Part shown: one piece after another, positions 37,601 through 49,022 of the stretch
Numbering within the stretch: the first letter of the stretch is position 1
Layout: each line of letters opens with the position of its first letter
Origin: Trichoplax sp. H2
Taxonomy: Eukaryota > Placozoa > Uniplacotomia > Trichoplacea
Assembly: GCA_003344405.1 (NCBI GenBank)
Contig: NOWV01000006.1
Coordinates: forward strand, 1,054,001 to 1,118,000
Direction of reading: 5' to 3'
Length of the DNA stretch: 64,000 bases
Made by a program: the position numbers and the translations under genes
The notes under the pieces: model-generated
The model's database searches: none
What the model saw: only the letters and a program-made list of their open reading frames with translations
Told to the model about the DNA's origin: nothing

Positions 37601-39590
37601 CATGAATCAGTTGTTTAGATATGAGTGTTTCAAACCACAGGGTATTGATCACCAATTTACCGTGGCAAGGAATATCACTGCATAGGTCTTATTGATGCAG
37701 ATCCGATTATGGTTTATGACTAAAAAATTCGACTACTATAGTACTTGCGCAGCAAGCGGTATCTTCGTTATTCAATCGCGTACCTTATCTTCGGGTTGAG
37801 GTGTTTAGAGCGATTGTTGAAATTAAATTTTAATGGGCAGTACTGTCTATTAAGGTCTCTGAAAACATTTTTGCTCTGGTCAATAATAGAGTGCTAATAA
37901 TTATAAGTAATTCATAAGATTATATTTTGATACATTTCCATATAATTACATATATTGAGCTTATATTGCTAGGACCAAGCCACAAGCATCTATACGCGTA
38001 TTTTCGGTTCACTCTTCAGTTGTTCAGTAATACTCGTGTACACTGTACAGTATGTGACCGGTATTACGACGTGACTTGCAAAATGGTTGGATCGACCGAA
38101 CATGTAACAGCGACTGATAGTTTGTATTAGAAACTTTAAAGAAATATGATTATTCAATATTGCGATAAAAAATAATAAAAATATCAAGAGTCAATTGCTC
38201 AAGGTTGTACTGATCTGTCTGCGTGGAATTTAAGTCAAATTTAAACTACATTCATTCACAATTTAAAGACATAATTTAGGGCAACACTATAGCTAAACAT
38301 CTTTCAACCATTTTAGAGGGCTCGCCGCGCCCCTGTTAATAGTGGTCTACAGTATGGTGTTATATAAGCCTACAAGGAGTTACCACCATGGAGCACCGTT
38401 AGTTCACAAGGTGTCAATGTTTTGCTACTTCCTTCTCATTCACTATACGATCGCAAAACACTGCAAGGTATAGTGAGAGATACATTTTTATTGAGAAGTT
38501 AGATGAGACTACCAGAGGACAGGAAAAATGGAAGGAATGATCTAGTGTTTGAAGCAGTGTTGCATAGTGAGTAGACTGAAATCTCTCGGAATCAGAGGTT
38601 TTGTAGTGCAAAGTTTCAGCGATAAATTCTTATCACTCGTATAAATGAATGCGAATCTCAAGATTTCTTTTTTAACAGACTTTATTAATTCTATTCTAAC
38701 ATGTGCATATGTTACTTCGTTATTGTGATACTGTAACAAAGTAAGAGTACAACAAATTATAAACATATTAACGGCTGAGAGATTAAGCAGTAATAGACTA
38801 CTAATCTTTTTTTTATTGTACTGGCATTGTACTCTGTATAACAACCATCAAGATGTTTTTCATCAAGTTATACGTGTCCAAGTTATAAACATACGATAAA
38901 GCTAAGAATGAAGAATCATTGATCACTGACTAATGTATATCCGAGGATAGATATATCATAGCTTTGAAGCTATTAGATTTAAACCAGAAATTAAGTCAAG
39001 GGGAGGAAAGAAAATTTATCAGCTGTCGTCTTTATAACCGTAATGATAATTAATTAATTATTACTTAACAAGGCCGTTATCAAATAAAATAAATAAGAAA
39101 TGTCATTGAATATTAGTATGCGTAAGATATAAATATTATATAGTAAGGGTTATACTTTATCACGAATTAGGTTATAAGTTGGGAAATAATGAATATTTTA
39201 ACGGGTTACCTACTTAAATTAAATACGCGTTAAAATAAATAAAGTTAATTCAATTTCACAGCTGTTTCGCTCTGTATTTTACGTTGACGGGCAAACCACC
39301 CAAGTTGATAAAAATAGTCCATTCTAAGTACGGTACTATACTGGTAAAGAAATACTCAATAAACCTTTAATGGAATAACGATGACAATAGTGAATGCCTT
39401 AATAACGTTTTAACCAAAAAAACGTAACAGAAGAGTACCATAGTAACAGGAACGACGTTTCTCCAAAGGGTCTTCGTGAATTTTACGGCATTCAATAGGG
39501 GAAATGGAAGCGAAGATGCGTACAAATCTTTATCAACCTATAACATATCAATTATAGGACTGATAGCAAGCATTAACTAGTCTCATTTGA
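31620..39590. other. 8 kb gene desert upstream of the PRDM13-like gene
   Basis: No exon chain, RNA gene or repeat array was recognised over 8 kb. GTAC palindromes are rare here, with one copy near 38039-38052. The stretch lies upstream of the PRDM13-like gene, whose start is at 31619, and reaches the 3' side of the PLA2 gene. Developmental regulators often keep enhancers in such deserts; that is a possibility, not something visible in the sequence. A GC-richer patch at about 38318-38405 holds a TATATAAG word. A minus-strand frame of 100 codons at 38542-38844 has no domain and lacks a proper ATG at its 5' end, so I did not call it. Confidence 0.5.
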
Positions 39591-40067
39591 TTAATAACAA
39601 TGAGTTCTGTCGTAACCGAGATACTTGATTCTGTATTCCCGAATATATTTTTGAATACATGCACTGAATTTGGCATCGCACCTACAGACAATGTGGGAAC
39701 ATGTATGAGAGTGATTATCGTAACAGATCGCTTTTTTGGCAATACACTGCCAATTATAACTCGCCAAATAGGATGTAGTCCCATGGGCTTTACATATTGA
39801 ATGCGCTCGCCCATAGCATTGATCGTGCTGCTGACAACATCTATCTATATTATCCACAGGGTGAGATCCTTTACCACCTATACCACAGAAACAGCCATAA
39901 TCGATGAGATCGAAACCGGACGTTTTCGAGGAACATTGTAACATGCCACCTAATTGTATAAAACTCCTTGCTTGAGTTTCATCAGATGATGATACAAGTA
40001 TGCCTGAATGGTCACATACCACAAATATCCATATCAATGAACTAACTAAGATCTTTTCTATTCGCAT
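39591..40067 (-). CDS. Secreted phospholipase A2, single exon
   Basis: The product is 158 aa, with an N-terminal hydrophobic segment (about residues 5-18) that should be a signal peptide, so it is secreted. It hydrolyses the sn-2 ester of phospholipids and needs calcium. The calcium loop is YGCFCGIGGKG (residues 57-67). The active-site block is DRCCQQHDQCY, with His81 and Asp82, and the second Asp lies in CRCDAKFSAC (Asp131). Fourteen cysteines remain after the signal segment, enough for seven disulfides. The pattern, with an early Cys45, is like group I (pancreatic-type) enzymes. The gene is intronless among intron-rich neighbours, which suggests a retrocopy or intron loss. It is divergent from TBCK, with repeat clusters 6 and 7 between them. 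Its role could be digestion, defence or lipid signalling; the sequence does not decide. Confidence 0.93.
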   Translation of the reverse strand: MRIEKILVSSLIWIFVVCDHSGILVSSSDETQARSFIQLGGMLQCSSKTSGFDLIDYGCFCGIGGKGSHPVDNIDRCCQQHDQCYGRAHSICKAHGTTSYLASYNWQCIAKKAICYDNHSHTCSHIVCRCDAKFSACIQKYIREYRIKYLGYDRTHCY

Positions 40068-40191
40068 TCCGCTAATGATTAATTTATAAATATTTTTACT
40101 GTAAATTTTAAACTGTGACTTTACTCGTCTGAAGGATAATTAATTAATGAACGACAAATGACAATTGATACAGTAAAAACATTGGGTTCTA

Positions 40192-40668
40192 TTACTGTAC
40201 AGTACAGTAGTTTGCTTTTATGGATATCATATTGATATCATGATCGTGCGCACTAGAGACCCTTAGAGAAGTTCTTGTCGCGCGTCAATCATAAAGGTAA
40301 GAAAAACATACAGTAGATACCAGAGCCTGCGACAACTGTTCACTAAAAGAAGTAGTTAGTATCGGTAACCAAACCATCGATAGGTGTACGCTATACAGTA
40401 TACTGCATAGAGATGTCGACAGGATAAAATTGTCCGACCGCACAATGTACAGTACAGTGTGCAGTACTGTACCTAACACTCATTGACTACAGTACGCTGC
40501 ACTGTACAGTATCACTGGATCTCTTGATCTGGTCTTGTCCGAACTCTGGTCACGGACTGAAAGTCCTTGTACTGTACTGTACTCTAAGTACAGTTTTAGC
40601 GCCTTATTACGGCGACCCCAAAATGCTAAATTAAGGACCCTGACTTACAGTACTGTACAGTAATTTGA
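40192..40668. repeat. GTAC-type palindrome cluster 6, upstream of PLA2
   Basis: Arrays lie at 40192-40211, 40393-40410, 40445-40511, 40566-40600 and 40646-40664. All are made of ACAGT and ACTGT pentamers in both orders, so that perfect palindromes form. The first copy lies about 125 bp upstream of the PLA2 start codon. Near 40600-40650, words such as GGCGACCCC and AAATTAAGGACC sit between arrays. Somewhat similar wording occurs near 9855-9920 in cluster 2, hinting at a shared unit larger than the pentamer. Confidence 0.8.
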
Positions 40669-41078
40669 ACATCGAGTGCAAAATCTGAAAGTAAAATGAA
40701 GAGAAGTACCCCCAGTACGACGTGATCTGATACATTCGATATTACAATTTTTGCATCAATTTGTACAAAATTGATAGCAAATGCATGGATTTAATATGTG
40801 CACATAGCTCTTGACTTAGCTAATTTTCATCGGGATAAAGATTAATCAATTAGTAGGTAACTTCTATAATAAGAGACCTATCTGTATGCGAAGGTTCATA
40901 ACGATTGATATTTTTTAAGCGTTTTACCAATAGTTTAGTTTTTAAAAACTAAAAACTATTCAAATATATGGAAGAAAACGGATCACATCAGTACGTAGTG
41001 TAACAACGTACACAATATTGACTATGGACTTCTCTACTGTTACCGTAGATCACGGGCGCAGCTCTTCGTCGATACACA

Positions 41079-41376
41079 CTATCAGTATACAGTACACTAT
41101 AATGTAGTAGTTACTTGAACACAAGTTTCGGCGAATGATTTTGACAGCATTTGAAAATTTTCGAGCTGATCGAATTTGTGACCAGGTCGAACTGTACGAT
41201 ATCCATATTTTAATAGTACAGTACAGTATCAAAGCAAAGTATAAAATTGATTTGTACTGTACAGTACTGTATGATTAAGATTAATACTGTACAGTACTGT
41301 ACAGTGTACAGCGTACAGTACAGTTTATTATAATACTGTACTGTACAGTATACAGTATGTCATACTGTATATTGCA
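41079..41376. repeat. GTAC-type palindrome cluster 7, upstream of TBCK
   Basis: Copies begin near 41083 and become dense at 41214-41231, 41252-41272 and 41284-41376. The array ends 42 bp before the TBCK ATG at 41418, the closest approach of any cluster to a start codon. It is probably within the core promoter or 5' UTR. Confidence 0.85.
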
Positions 41377-41417
41377 AGCCATGCTAATTAAAGATTTGCC
41401 GTACATCTATCAGAGCT

Positions 41418-44400
41418 ATGGCTACCCAGCTGACGGAAGGTCTACTTGGCAACGCCGAGCTTGGCGTTTCTACTTTCTTGGCTGCCCCCTTACCTGCTAA
41501 TAAATATGGCATAAATGGTTTACCTTTAACTCCGAATTCCATTAAAATTTTAGGAAGATTTCAGCTGTTGAAATCTATTTCTCATCCATATCTTTGCCAG
41601 TATGTAGATCTAGTCCGGGGAAAACATGGTAAGAGATACTGTACTACATTGCTAGCTATAAAGTCAACGAAATTGGAAACCTACAATGCAAAGCTTTAGC
41701 TAAGAACTTAATGTCTGAGGCTTATATTTTCTTTGCTACTAGCTTAAAGTGTAGCTTACTCTGATAAATTGGAAGAATTTAATCAGTCAGATTATGCTAT
41801 ATATCGGTGAAGTTTCGAGCATGATCTGCGTAATATATAGTATGTCAATGACGTTTTTAAAAAATGACCAACAAGTAACGCTTTCTACTTTCAATGTTGC
41901 AATGTTGTCATTTAACGTGATAAAAATCTAGCGGTGAAGTGCAGTTCAAATTAGATTAAATTACCTATTTTTTGAATAGTTCTAGAAGATAATGGCATAA
42001 ATTTACTGATCAGATTTACCTTGATTATTTGCATACGTTTTGATAGAACGTTTATTCGTAGTTTGCGAATATAACAAAATTAACCTACAAGATTGTATCC
42101 GCAGCGGCAGGCAATTGAGGTATAACTACATTCTTATTAGAGATTTATGTAGCTAAATCAGAGATAATCTAGCAATCAGTTTTCAGATTAAGGAACTAAT
42201 ATTTGCTGTGATATAGTAGATGGAAAACTACTCGATCACCTTCTACAGTCTATAATATGAATTTCGCTTCATTTTATTCCATCATTTATTACTGAAAGTG
42301 CAACGACTATAGCACAAGTTGGCTATCAAATATTACAGGCTTTAGCGTTTCTTAATACCTATGAAATTGTTCATCGTTCGCTGACACCATTTAACGTTTC
42401 ACTTGCGAGCGAGGTTAGATATTTCTTTGTGATATAAAGATTTTAAAGCAAGCTCATTGCATTTAATGACCTATTAAAGCCAATCTTCGATTTATGAAGG
42501 CTAATAAGTAAGTGTACTATATATCATAAGTTAATCCTATATTGACTCTACAACTTCTACCAGGGCAACATTAAATTATCGCATTTTGGACTGTATTACG
42601 TAACTCATTTTGGCAGTTTAACTACCTTTCCTATTGGATATCCCCCGTATTTACCACCTGAAGCCATTGTTGCTGGTCCAAATTATGCGGCCGAGTTAGG
42701 TCCCTCCGGTTTTAAGGTACACTTGGATAAGTTATGATAATATAAAGAGGATTTTTAAATTAATTCTCAATAATTCGCTTCGTATTGCGATGATATAGCG
42801 CACATGATTAAATGCTTATATTGATCAATATCCGATCGTATTTGGTATCATGTAGATTATAATTCTATAGTACTGTGTGTACTGACCACATATGATTTAT
42901 TTCCGCTAGTTGATACTATACTCGTAGGCACAGCACAAGTAATACATCAATCAATAGCATTAATTTAGCTTTAAGCAATATTAATCGCTGTGGTAAACCG
43001 TCATTTGTTTTTAACGGTAAAATGTTACACGCCCACTATTTCCTAGCCGTTAAGACGAATTTTAGGCATGAGTAGTTTATAACGTATCATACAGTAATAT
43101 CCTGCCCTAAGTATATTCTCATCATTTTGAGGTAACCATAATACTATTAAATTTCATTCACTACTTTAGCTAGAATAATATTTCAGACTTGAAGCCATGA
43201 TTCTTGTGTGCTCAAATATACTGCTTTAATTTAAAAGATAGTCGTTTGCGTGTTTTTTGAAGGTGTAGCTAACATTTTAATCATATGCATTAAATTGCGA
43301 CAGTTGTTTCACGTAACTTTTAGTTGCAAAGTGTCAGATATGTGTAGTTTCTCATAGCAGCAGTCGTATAGTTCAACTTACAGTTATTACTATGGGTATA
43401 AAAGGTTTTATAATTATAGTGTATACTGTAAACCACTTCTGATACTGTAATACCAAATCTAAGGATTCGTAAAACAATTGAATGTTGGTTATGTTATCGT
43501 TTACATCATTTTATCAGTAAAGCGTAAATAAATCTTAAATTACTCCGTTGATATTCAGTATCTTTCTTATGCAACTTCGTAGGTTGATGTTTGGTCCGTT
43601 GGAATTATTTTACTAGAAATGGTCATAGTAAGATGCTTTTTATAATTCAAAATTATTATAACTGCTTTAGAATTAGTCTTAGTTATTAGAAACTTTAGAA
43701 AAATCATACGGCCGCAACATTTGTTGTGATTTATATAACAAACATATCTCTAACTCTGTATATCCATATGACATGTCCAAGAGTATGAAGAGGCTAAATC
43801 TGCCAGTAGTTCGTGAAAGTATTTTGTCACGTAAAATATACTATTACATTTAGTATTTTGTCCAAGCTATATTCTTTAATACCTAAATCGTGACAAATTC
43901 AATGGATACTTTAATTTACAATATTGTGATTACATTTCAAAGAGATAATTTTTCCTTAGATTAACTATTTTTAACATCTAATTTATCGCATTATGGTATT
44001 GTTTTCAATTATCTCGCATTTTCTATAGATATACTATGAGTACACTATTAAGGTATATGACTTACAAATGTATACCTATCCATTATACGTTTTAAATAAT
44101 ATGTAGCAAAGGAACATCTGTGATGGTAGCATAAAGGACTTGCGTGATATTACAGAGGAATTATTGCAGTTATATGAAAGTATGTTACTAATTTTACTCA
44201 GTAGAATGACTAAACTAGAAAACCGATGCAAGGAAATATTCGAATTGTCTTTTTGTAGAAATAAATAAATTTGATCATTTCTGCAAATATTTTCGAAAAC
44301 AAACAAGAACTCGTTTTCGAATAAACCAATATCCAATAAATATGTAAATAGGATGCAATTTGCTTTTACAGGGGAAGATGATAGCGCACTGCCTTATTTC

Positions 44401-47400
44401 ATGCAAAAGTTTGGCAATGATAGCATCTTGGTAAGAATGCAATAAATCGTAATATTTAATTCAGATGTTTAAATAACTTGCATATTTTTGATTTTACTCA
44501 TTAGTCAGTAAACCCCAAGCTAAAATCATTTATAGAAAAATGTTTGATAGTTTCACCAACGAATAGGTATTTGTATTAAAACTCTGGATCGTCTTTACGG
44601 TGTATTAGTTTAGCAATATTAAATTAGGTATAATCTGTACTAATCTGATCTTTCTTTGTAAATTATGCTTATCAAGGCTTCTACCGAAACAGTTACTAGA
44701 TGATGAATTATTTGAAGAGTTGCGCATCAAGCAGCCAGTAAGATCAGAGATTTTATTAGAAGACTGTTACTTTACTTTAGTTTTTACTTGTTTAAAGTAT
44801 TGATCTCTCAATAGGTTCAGTTACATAATACAAAGCTATCTTTTCCATATATGATACAATCCCAAAATATAGGATATCGACAACGTGAGTTGATAGATTA
44901 AATGATATAGTGTATATATAAGTTCAACGGCATATTTTACCTTTAGTTTACAGGGAGATATGAGAGATTTACATCGCATAATTAATACATACTAAAAAGT
45001 ATTCTATTTCTTAGAATCTCGAAATTCTAAAGGTTCCTTATCGGAAAGGTAGGCGTAACGGCATCTGCATTTTATACCTAAGACTAATTACTATTCGGTT
45101 AAAACTACTATCGTGTGGTTAATTAAGGCTATTTGAAGAAGTTTACTATATTTGGTCACTTGCTGCTGGAGATTTGGAGTCATTACTAAAGAAATCTAAA
45201 CTTATAAAGTCCGAACCTCCGATTTGCAGTATGCCAAAGTAAGAGTGGCTGAGATGCTTTTTAGATTAGGATATAATAAAATTTCATAACCAATGCGATA
45301 TTGTGGTAACTTCGTGATTAAAAAGGCGGAAAAATTTTATCCGTTAAACCCTTAAAATCTAATTATAATATTATAGTTTAACAACAAATGATGGTTATGC
45401 ATTCGGACAACCGAAAGATAGATTAAATTTACATGATAACTCTGTTCAAATCCTCCCTTTAGAAAAAGTATTAGAAGTAAGTATTGATACATAATTAGTT
45501 AATTATACACAACGGATTAATAGCGCTATAATTCCATATGGCAAAAATTTTCCTGATCACTTGATGTCGCATTTACTTTTAGAAAATTGAGTCAATAAAC
45601 GGAATAGAGCTTTATCCATTGATAGAATATTCACAGTAAGCCAATGCATGGCTTTATATCTGTAAAGTATTCATGTAGTGACTGTTTATCTCTTTAATGC
45701 AGTTTTGCTCGGCGTCATTAGGTTTACCAGTAGTACGGAGGAAACAAAAGAAACCGCTAAACTTCCTCCTATAATTAAAGAACGTGATGTTTGTTATCAA
45801 GTAAGTTTGCTATTGCGTACTAGTGTAGCACTGTATATTGATAATATTTAAAAGATATGATTAGATATTGTAGTTGTATCTATTTCATTTTCGCTCAAGC
45901 ATATTTTCATCAATACTGAAGCTATGGGAACTTTCTTAAGTTAGTAGCTAAGAACGATTTATCTAAAAATTTTTAGACACATAGAATCATTTTATTTCAA
46001 CGGTTATTGGAGGTTTGTATTTGCCATACTGAAACGTGAATGGAATAAAATCTTATAAATTGTTACAATAACTACTGTTTTCGTATCGAAACCAAGGGAT
46101 ATCCCCATACGTTGAAAACCCTCTTTTCGGAAGCTGCTACTGATATTCCTCCCCTTTTAAGGGGAAAAGTATGGTCAGCTCTTCTGGGGATCCGGGTTAG
46201 CAGAGCAATGAGTGCATATAAGGCAGTCTGATATTAGAAATTAATGTGATCATAAAATTTCGACTGATTAATTCTCCTCAGCTAATTCGATGAATTATTT
46301 TAGATTAAGTTTAAAAAAATATTGCAAACAATTTTTTAGGGTAACGTACAAGAAATTTACGATCTGATTGATAAAGAGACGCCAAATTCTACTGACCGCC
46401 AGGTATAATTGGCATAAAGACGTTATCATACTATGGTTTAGTGCGAACAGGAGATAAGAAAGTTGCCTATAACAGTAATATTGTGTCCATATTTAGATCG
46501 AAGTTGATATTCCTAGATGTCACCAGTATGATGGATTGCTTTCGTCTCCTACTGGCCATATAAAGTTTAAACGTATTTTAAAAGCATGGGTTGTGTCACA
46601 TACTGACTTGGTGTACTGGCAAGGTATGGTCGAATCTATCATAGTTCCTTGACTATTTAATCTATTCAATTGTTAATGATACTTGAGCCTAATTTTTTCA
46701 GGTCTTGATTCATTGTGTGCTCCTTTCTTACACTTACACTTTAATAATGAGGGTAATTTATTACATCTTAAGTATTTTTAGCTTATAATTTCATCAAAAT
46801 TAATAACTTTTTTTATTTACTATAGCCTTGGCCTTTGCAAGCCTGTGCGCTTTTATTTCTAAATACTTGCATAATTTTTTCTTGAAAGATAACTCTCACG
46901 TTATTAAAGGTGACTGTAGAAACGATTTCGAAAAGAGAAAGTCTTCTGTTATAGCTGATCTGATTTACAATTACTTAATGCAACAATCTTGAATTATTTT
47001 ACAATTTAAGAATATTTGGCTGTGTTTTCTCAAATGATTGCATATCATGACCCAGAATTGATGGATCATCTAGATAACATCAGTTTTATTCCTGATGTAA
47101 GTATAGCAAACTTTTTTAGGAAATCAAAAGATCGAGCGATATATTTCAGTTAATTAAGAACAAATCATAATCTTGAGATGACATTATATCTTTGTTTATT
47201 CTGCGTACTTAGCTATTTGCAATTCCATGGTTTTTGACGGTATATACGCGTAAGTACTTTGATTATCCAAGTTACTAGTTTATCGGTATTAATGTGATTC
47301 TATGACGACTAGAATTGCTTACATAAAGTTTGACCGTCGGAAATTCATTACATCAAAACTATAGATGTCTTTCCGTTGCTCAAAATTTTTCATCTGTGGG

Positions 47401-49022
47401 ATGCGCTCCTTCTCGGAAATAGTTCATTTCCGCTATTTATAGGATTAGGATTGCTGTTTCAATTACGATCTGAATTACTGAGTTCCGGATTCAACGAATG
47501 TATTCTTTTATTTTCTGATTTACCAGGTAAAATGATATTGATTGTAAATTTATACTAAAATTTTTTTAAAATGCAGATGCTATAATTTAAGGTTTATTAA
47601 TTTGCAATATCTTTCGATATTAAAGAATTGGACATCGAAATATGTGTTAAGGAAGCAAAAAGAATGAGTAGTTTGACTCCGCCAAGTATTTATAGGCGTG
47701 TACATGAACGTCGGAAAATAGAGAGAGATTTGCATTCCATCAATCCTTTTGATGTATTATTTGATGACACAGGGGATAGTGATGCTCTAAAAGTTATAGT
47801 ATGCAGATGTCAACTTCATGTTTAAGAATTTTAATATCAAGTTACGTAAGAATGAGCTCCTTAAGTATGATTATTTCGTTCGTACTCTTTAGCCAGAAGA
47901 AGACTTGCCTACTACTTCACAACGACAGGAAGAAATGTGTCCTCGAATTAATACCAGAGATTTTGTACGAATTTACCAATTAGATCCAACCGGTAAAGCT
48001 TCAGCATTTACAGAGCCTGCCTATCACAGAGTTTTGGTTATTGATACGCGTGATACGGACGAGTATCCTATATCTAATGCTAATTTTAATTGAAATTATA
48101 ATAAATTACTAAAGGGTCGATATGATAGCCAATCTTACGTAATTGTAATTACATTTTCATTCCTTAACCAAGTATTTACTACACTAGATATAATCAGGGC
48201 CATATTCCGCGTAGTATAAATATTCCATCTTCTCGTGTTTTAATCGAAAATGCCTTAAACACTACTTCACCCTTAATAACCCAATTGTTGCAGATGAAAG
48301 GAAAAATGGTTGTTGTTGTCGGTAACGCTTCATCTGCAGCTCATACGGTGAGTATTATTTCTACGATGTAAATTATTGCTATTATTTCTCTTTACTCTAA
48401 AGGGATCCATAATCTGCTACTCTAGCAATTTGGTAGTACAGTTTAACGAATGTAAATTAATTTTTATCGCAGCTGTACATTAATATAAGTACACGGTAGT
48501 AGTGAAATATAACAAATTATTAAAAAATGTAGTATCAACTGTAGATCTAGTAAAGAGAGATACCGCAGTGCATATAGTCTAGTAATATACTAAATTACCT
48601 TTCTTTAATAAGCTTAGCTATTTTTGTAGTTAGATTAATTACGATAATTCAGATTTTATCAATAGATAATAGATATAATGATTTTGGTTGAATAAGTCAT
48701 AGAGCACCTTAGAATAGCTATTATACTTACTCTAATTACTGTAGTATAAATTATATTACATTAATTTATTTAGCGATATTTATAAAGATTTAGAGTAGCG
48801 AAAGTAATGATAGTTATATAGTTCTTGGTATTTTTAGTACCGATACAATGGCCTCTAATAATTTTAATACATTTATAAAAACGATAAATTGCAACAATTC
48901 TATTGCAGTTCGCGAGACAACTGGTTAAGCTTAAAATTCCCCATGTTTCTGTTCTTAACTTGGATGGTCTGAGTATTTTACGTCATTTGGGTTTACTGAC
49001 TCTTCCGTTGGACGATAGATAG
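41418..49022 (+). CDS. TBCK: TBC domain-containing protein kinase-like (TBCK), 28 exons
   Basis: Exons: 41418-41628, 42193-42247, 42299-42413, 42564-42716, 43583-43627, 44107-44179, 44372-44430, 44505-44566, 44677-44737, 44821-44884, 45015-45048, 45128-45238, 45377-45476, 45583-45635, 45722-45800, 45977-46012, 46097-46195, 46340-46402, 46497-46623, 46702-46752, 46826-46909, 47011-47096, 47213-47249, 47365-47526, 47626-47792, 47893-48062, 48188-48347, 48909-49022. Phases agree and give 876 aa (human 893). The pseudokinase (1-250) begins with [23 protein letters not shown] reads HRS (114-116) and DFG reads HFG (134-136), so catalysis is unlikely. The TBC domain (about 455-650) keeps RGKVW, IEVDIPR and YWQG, the arginine- and glutamine-finger motifs of Rab GAPs. 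A rhodanese-like domain (about 770-876) with RVLVIDTRD has no active-site cysteine. Human TBCK supports TOR signalling and endolysosomal traffic. Exons 2 and 11 are the least certain. Confidence 0.95.

Noticed and set aside
38542-38844. 100-codon minus-strand frame in the desert
   Set aside because: Leading codon is TTG, composition is AT-driven and hydrophobic, no domain, and no promoter-type array nearby.
39548-39814. 88-codon minus-strand frame overlapping the PLA2 gene
   Set aside because: Different frame of the same strand; PLA2 has the conserved catalytic motifs in its own frame.
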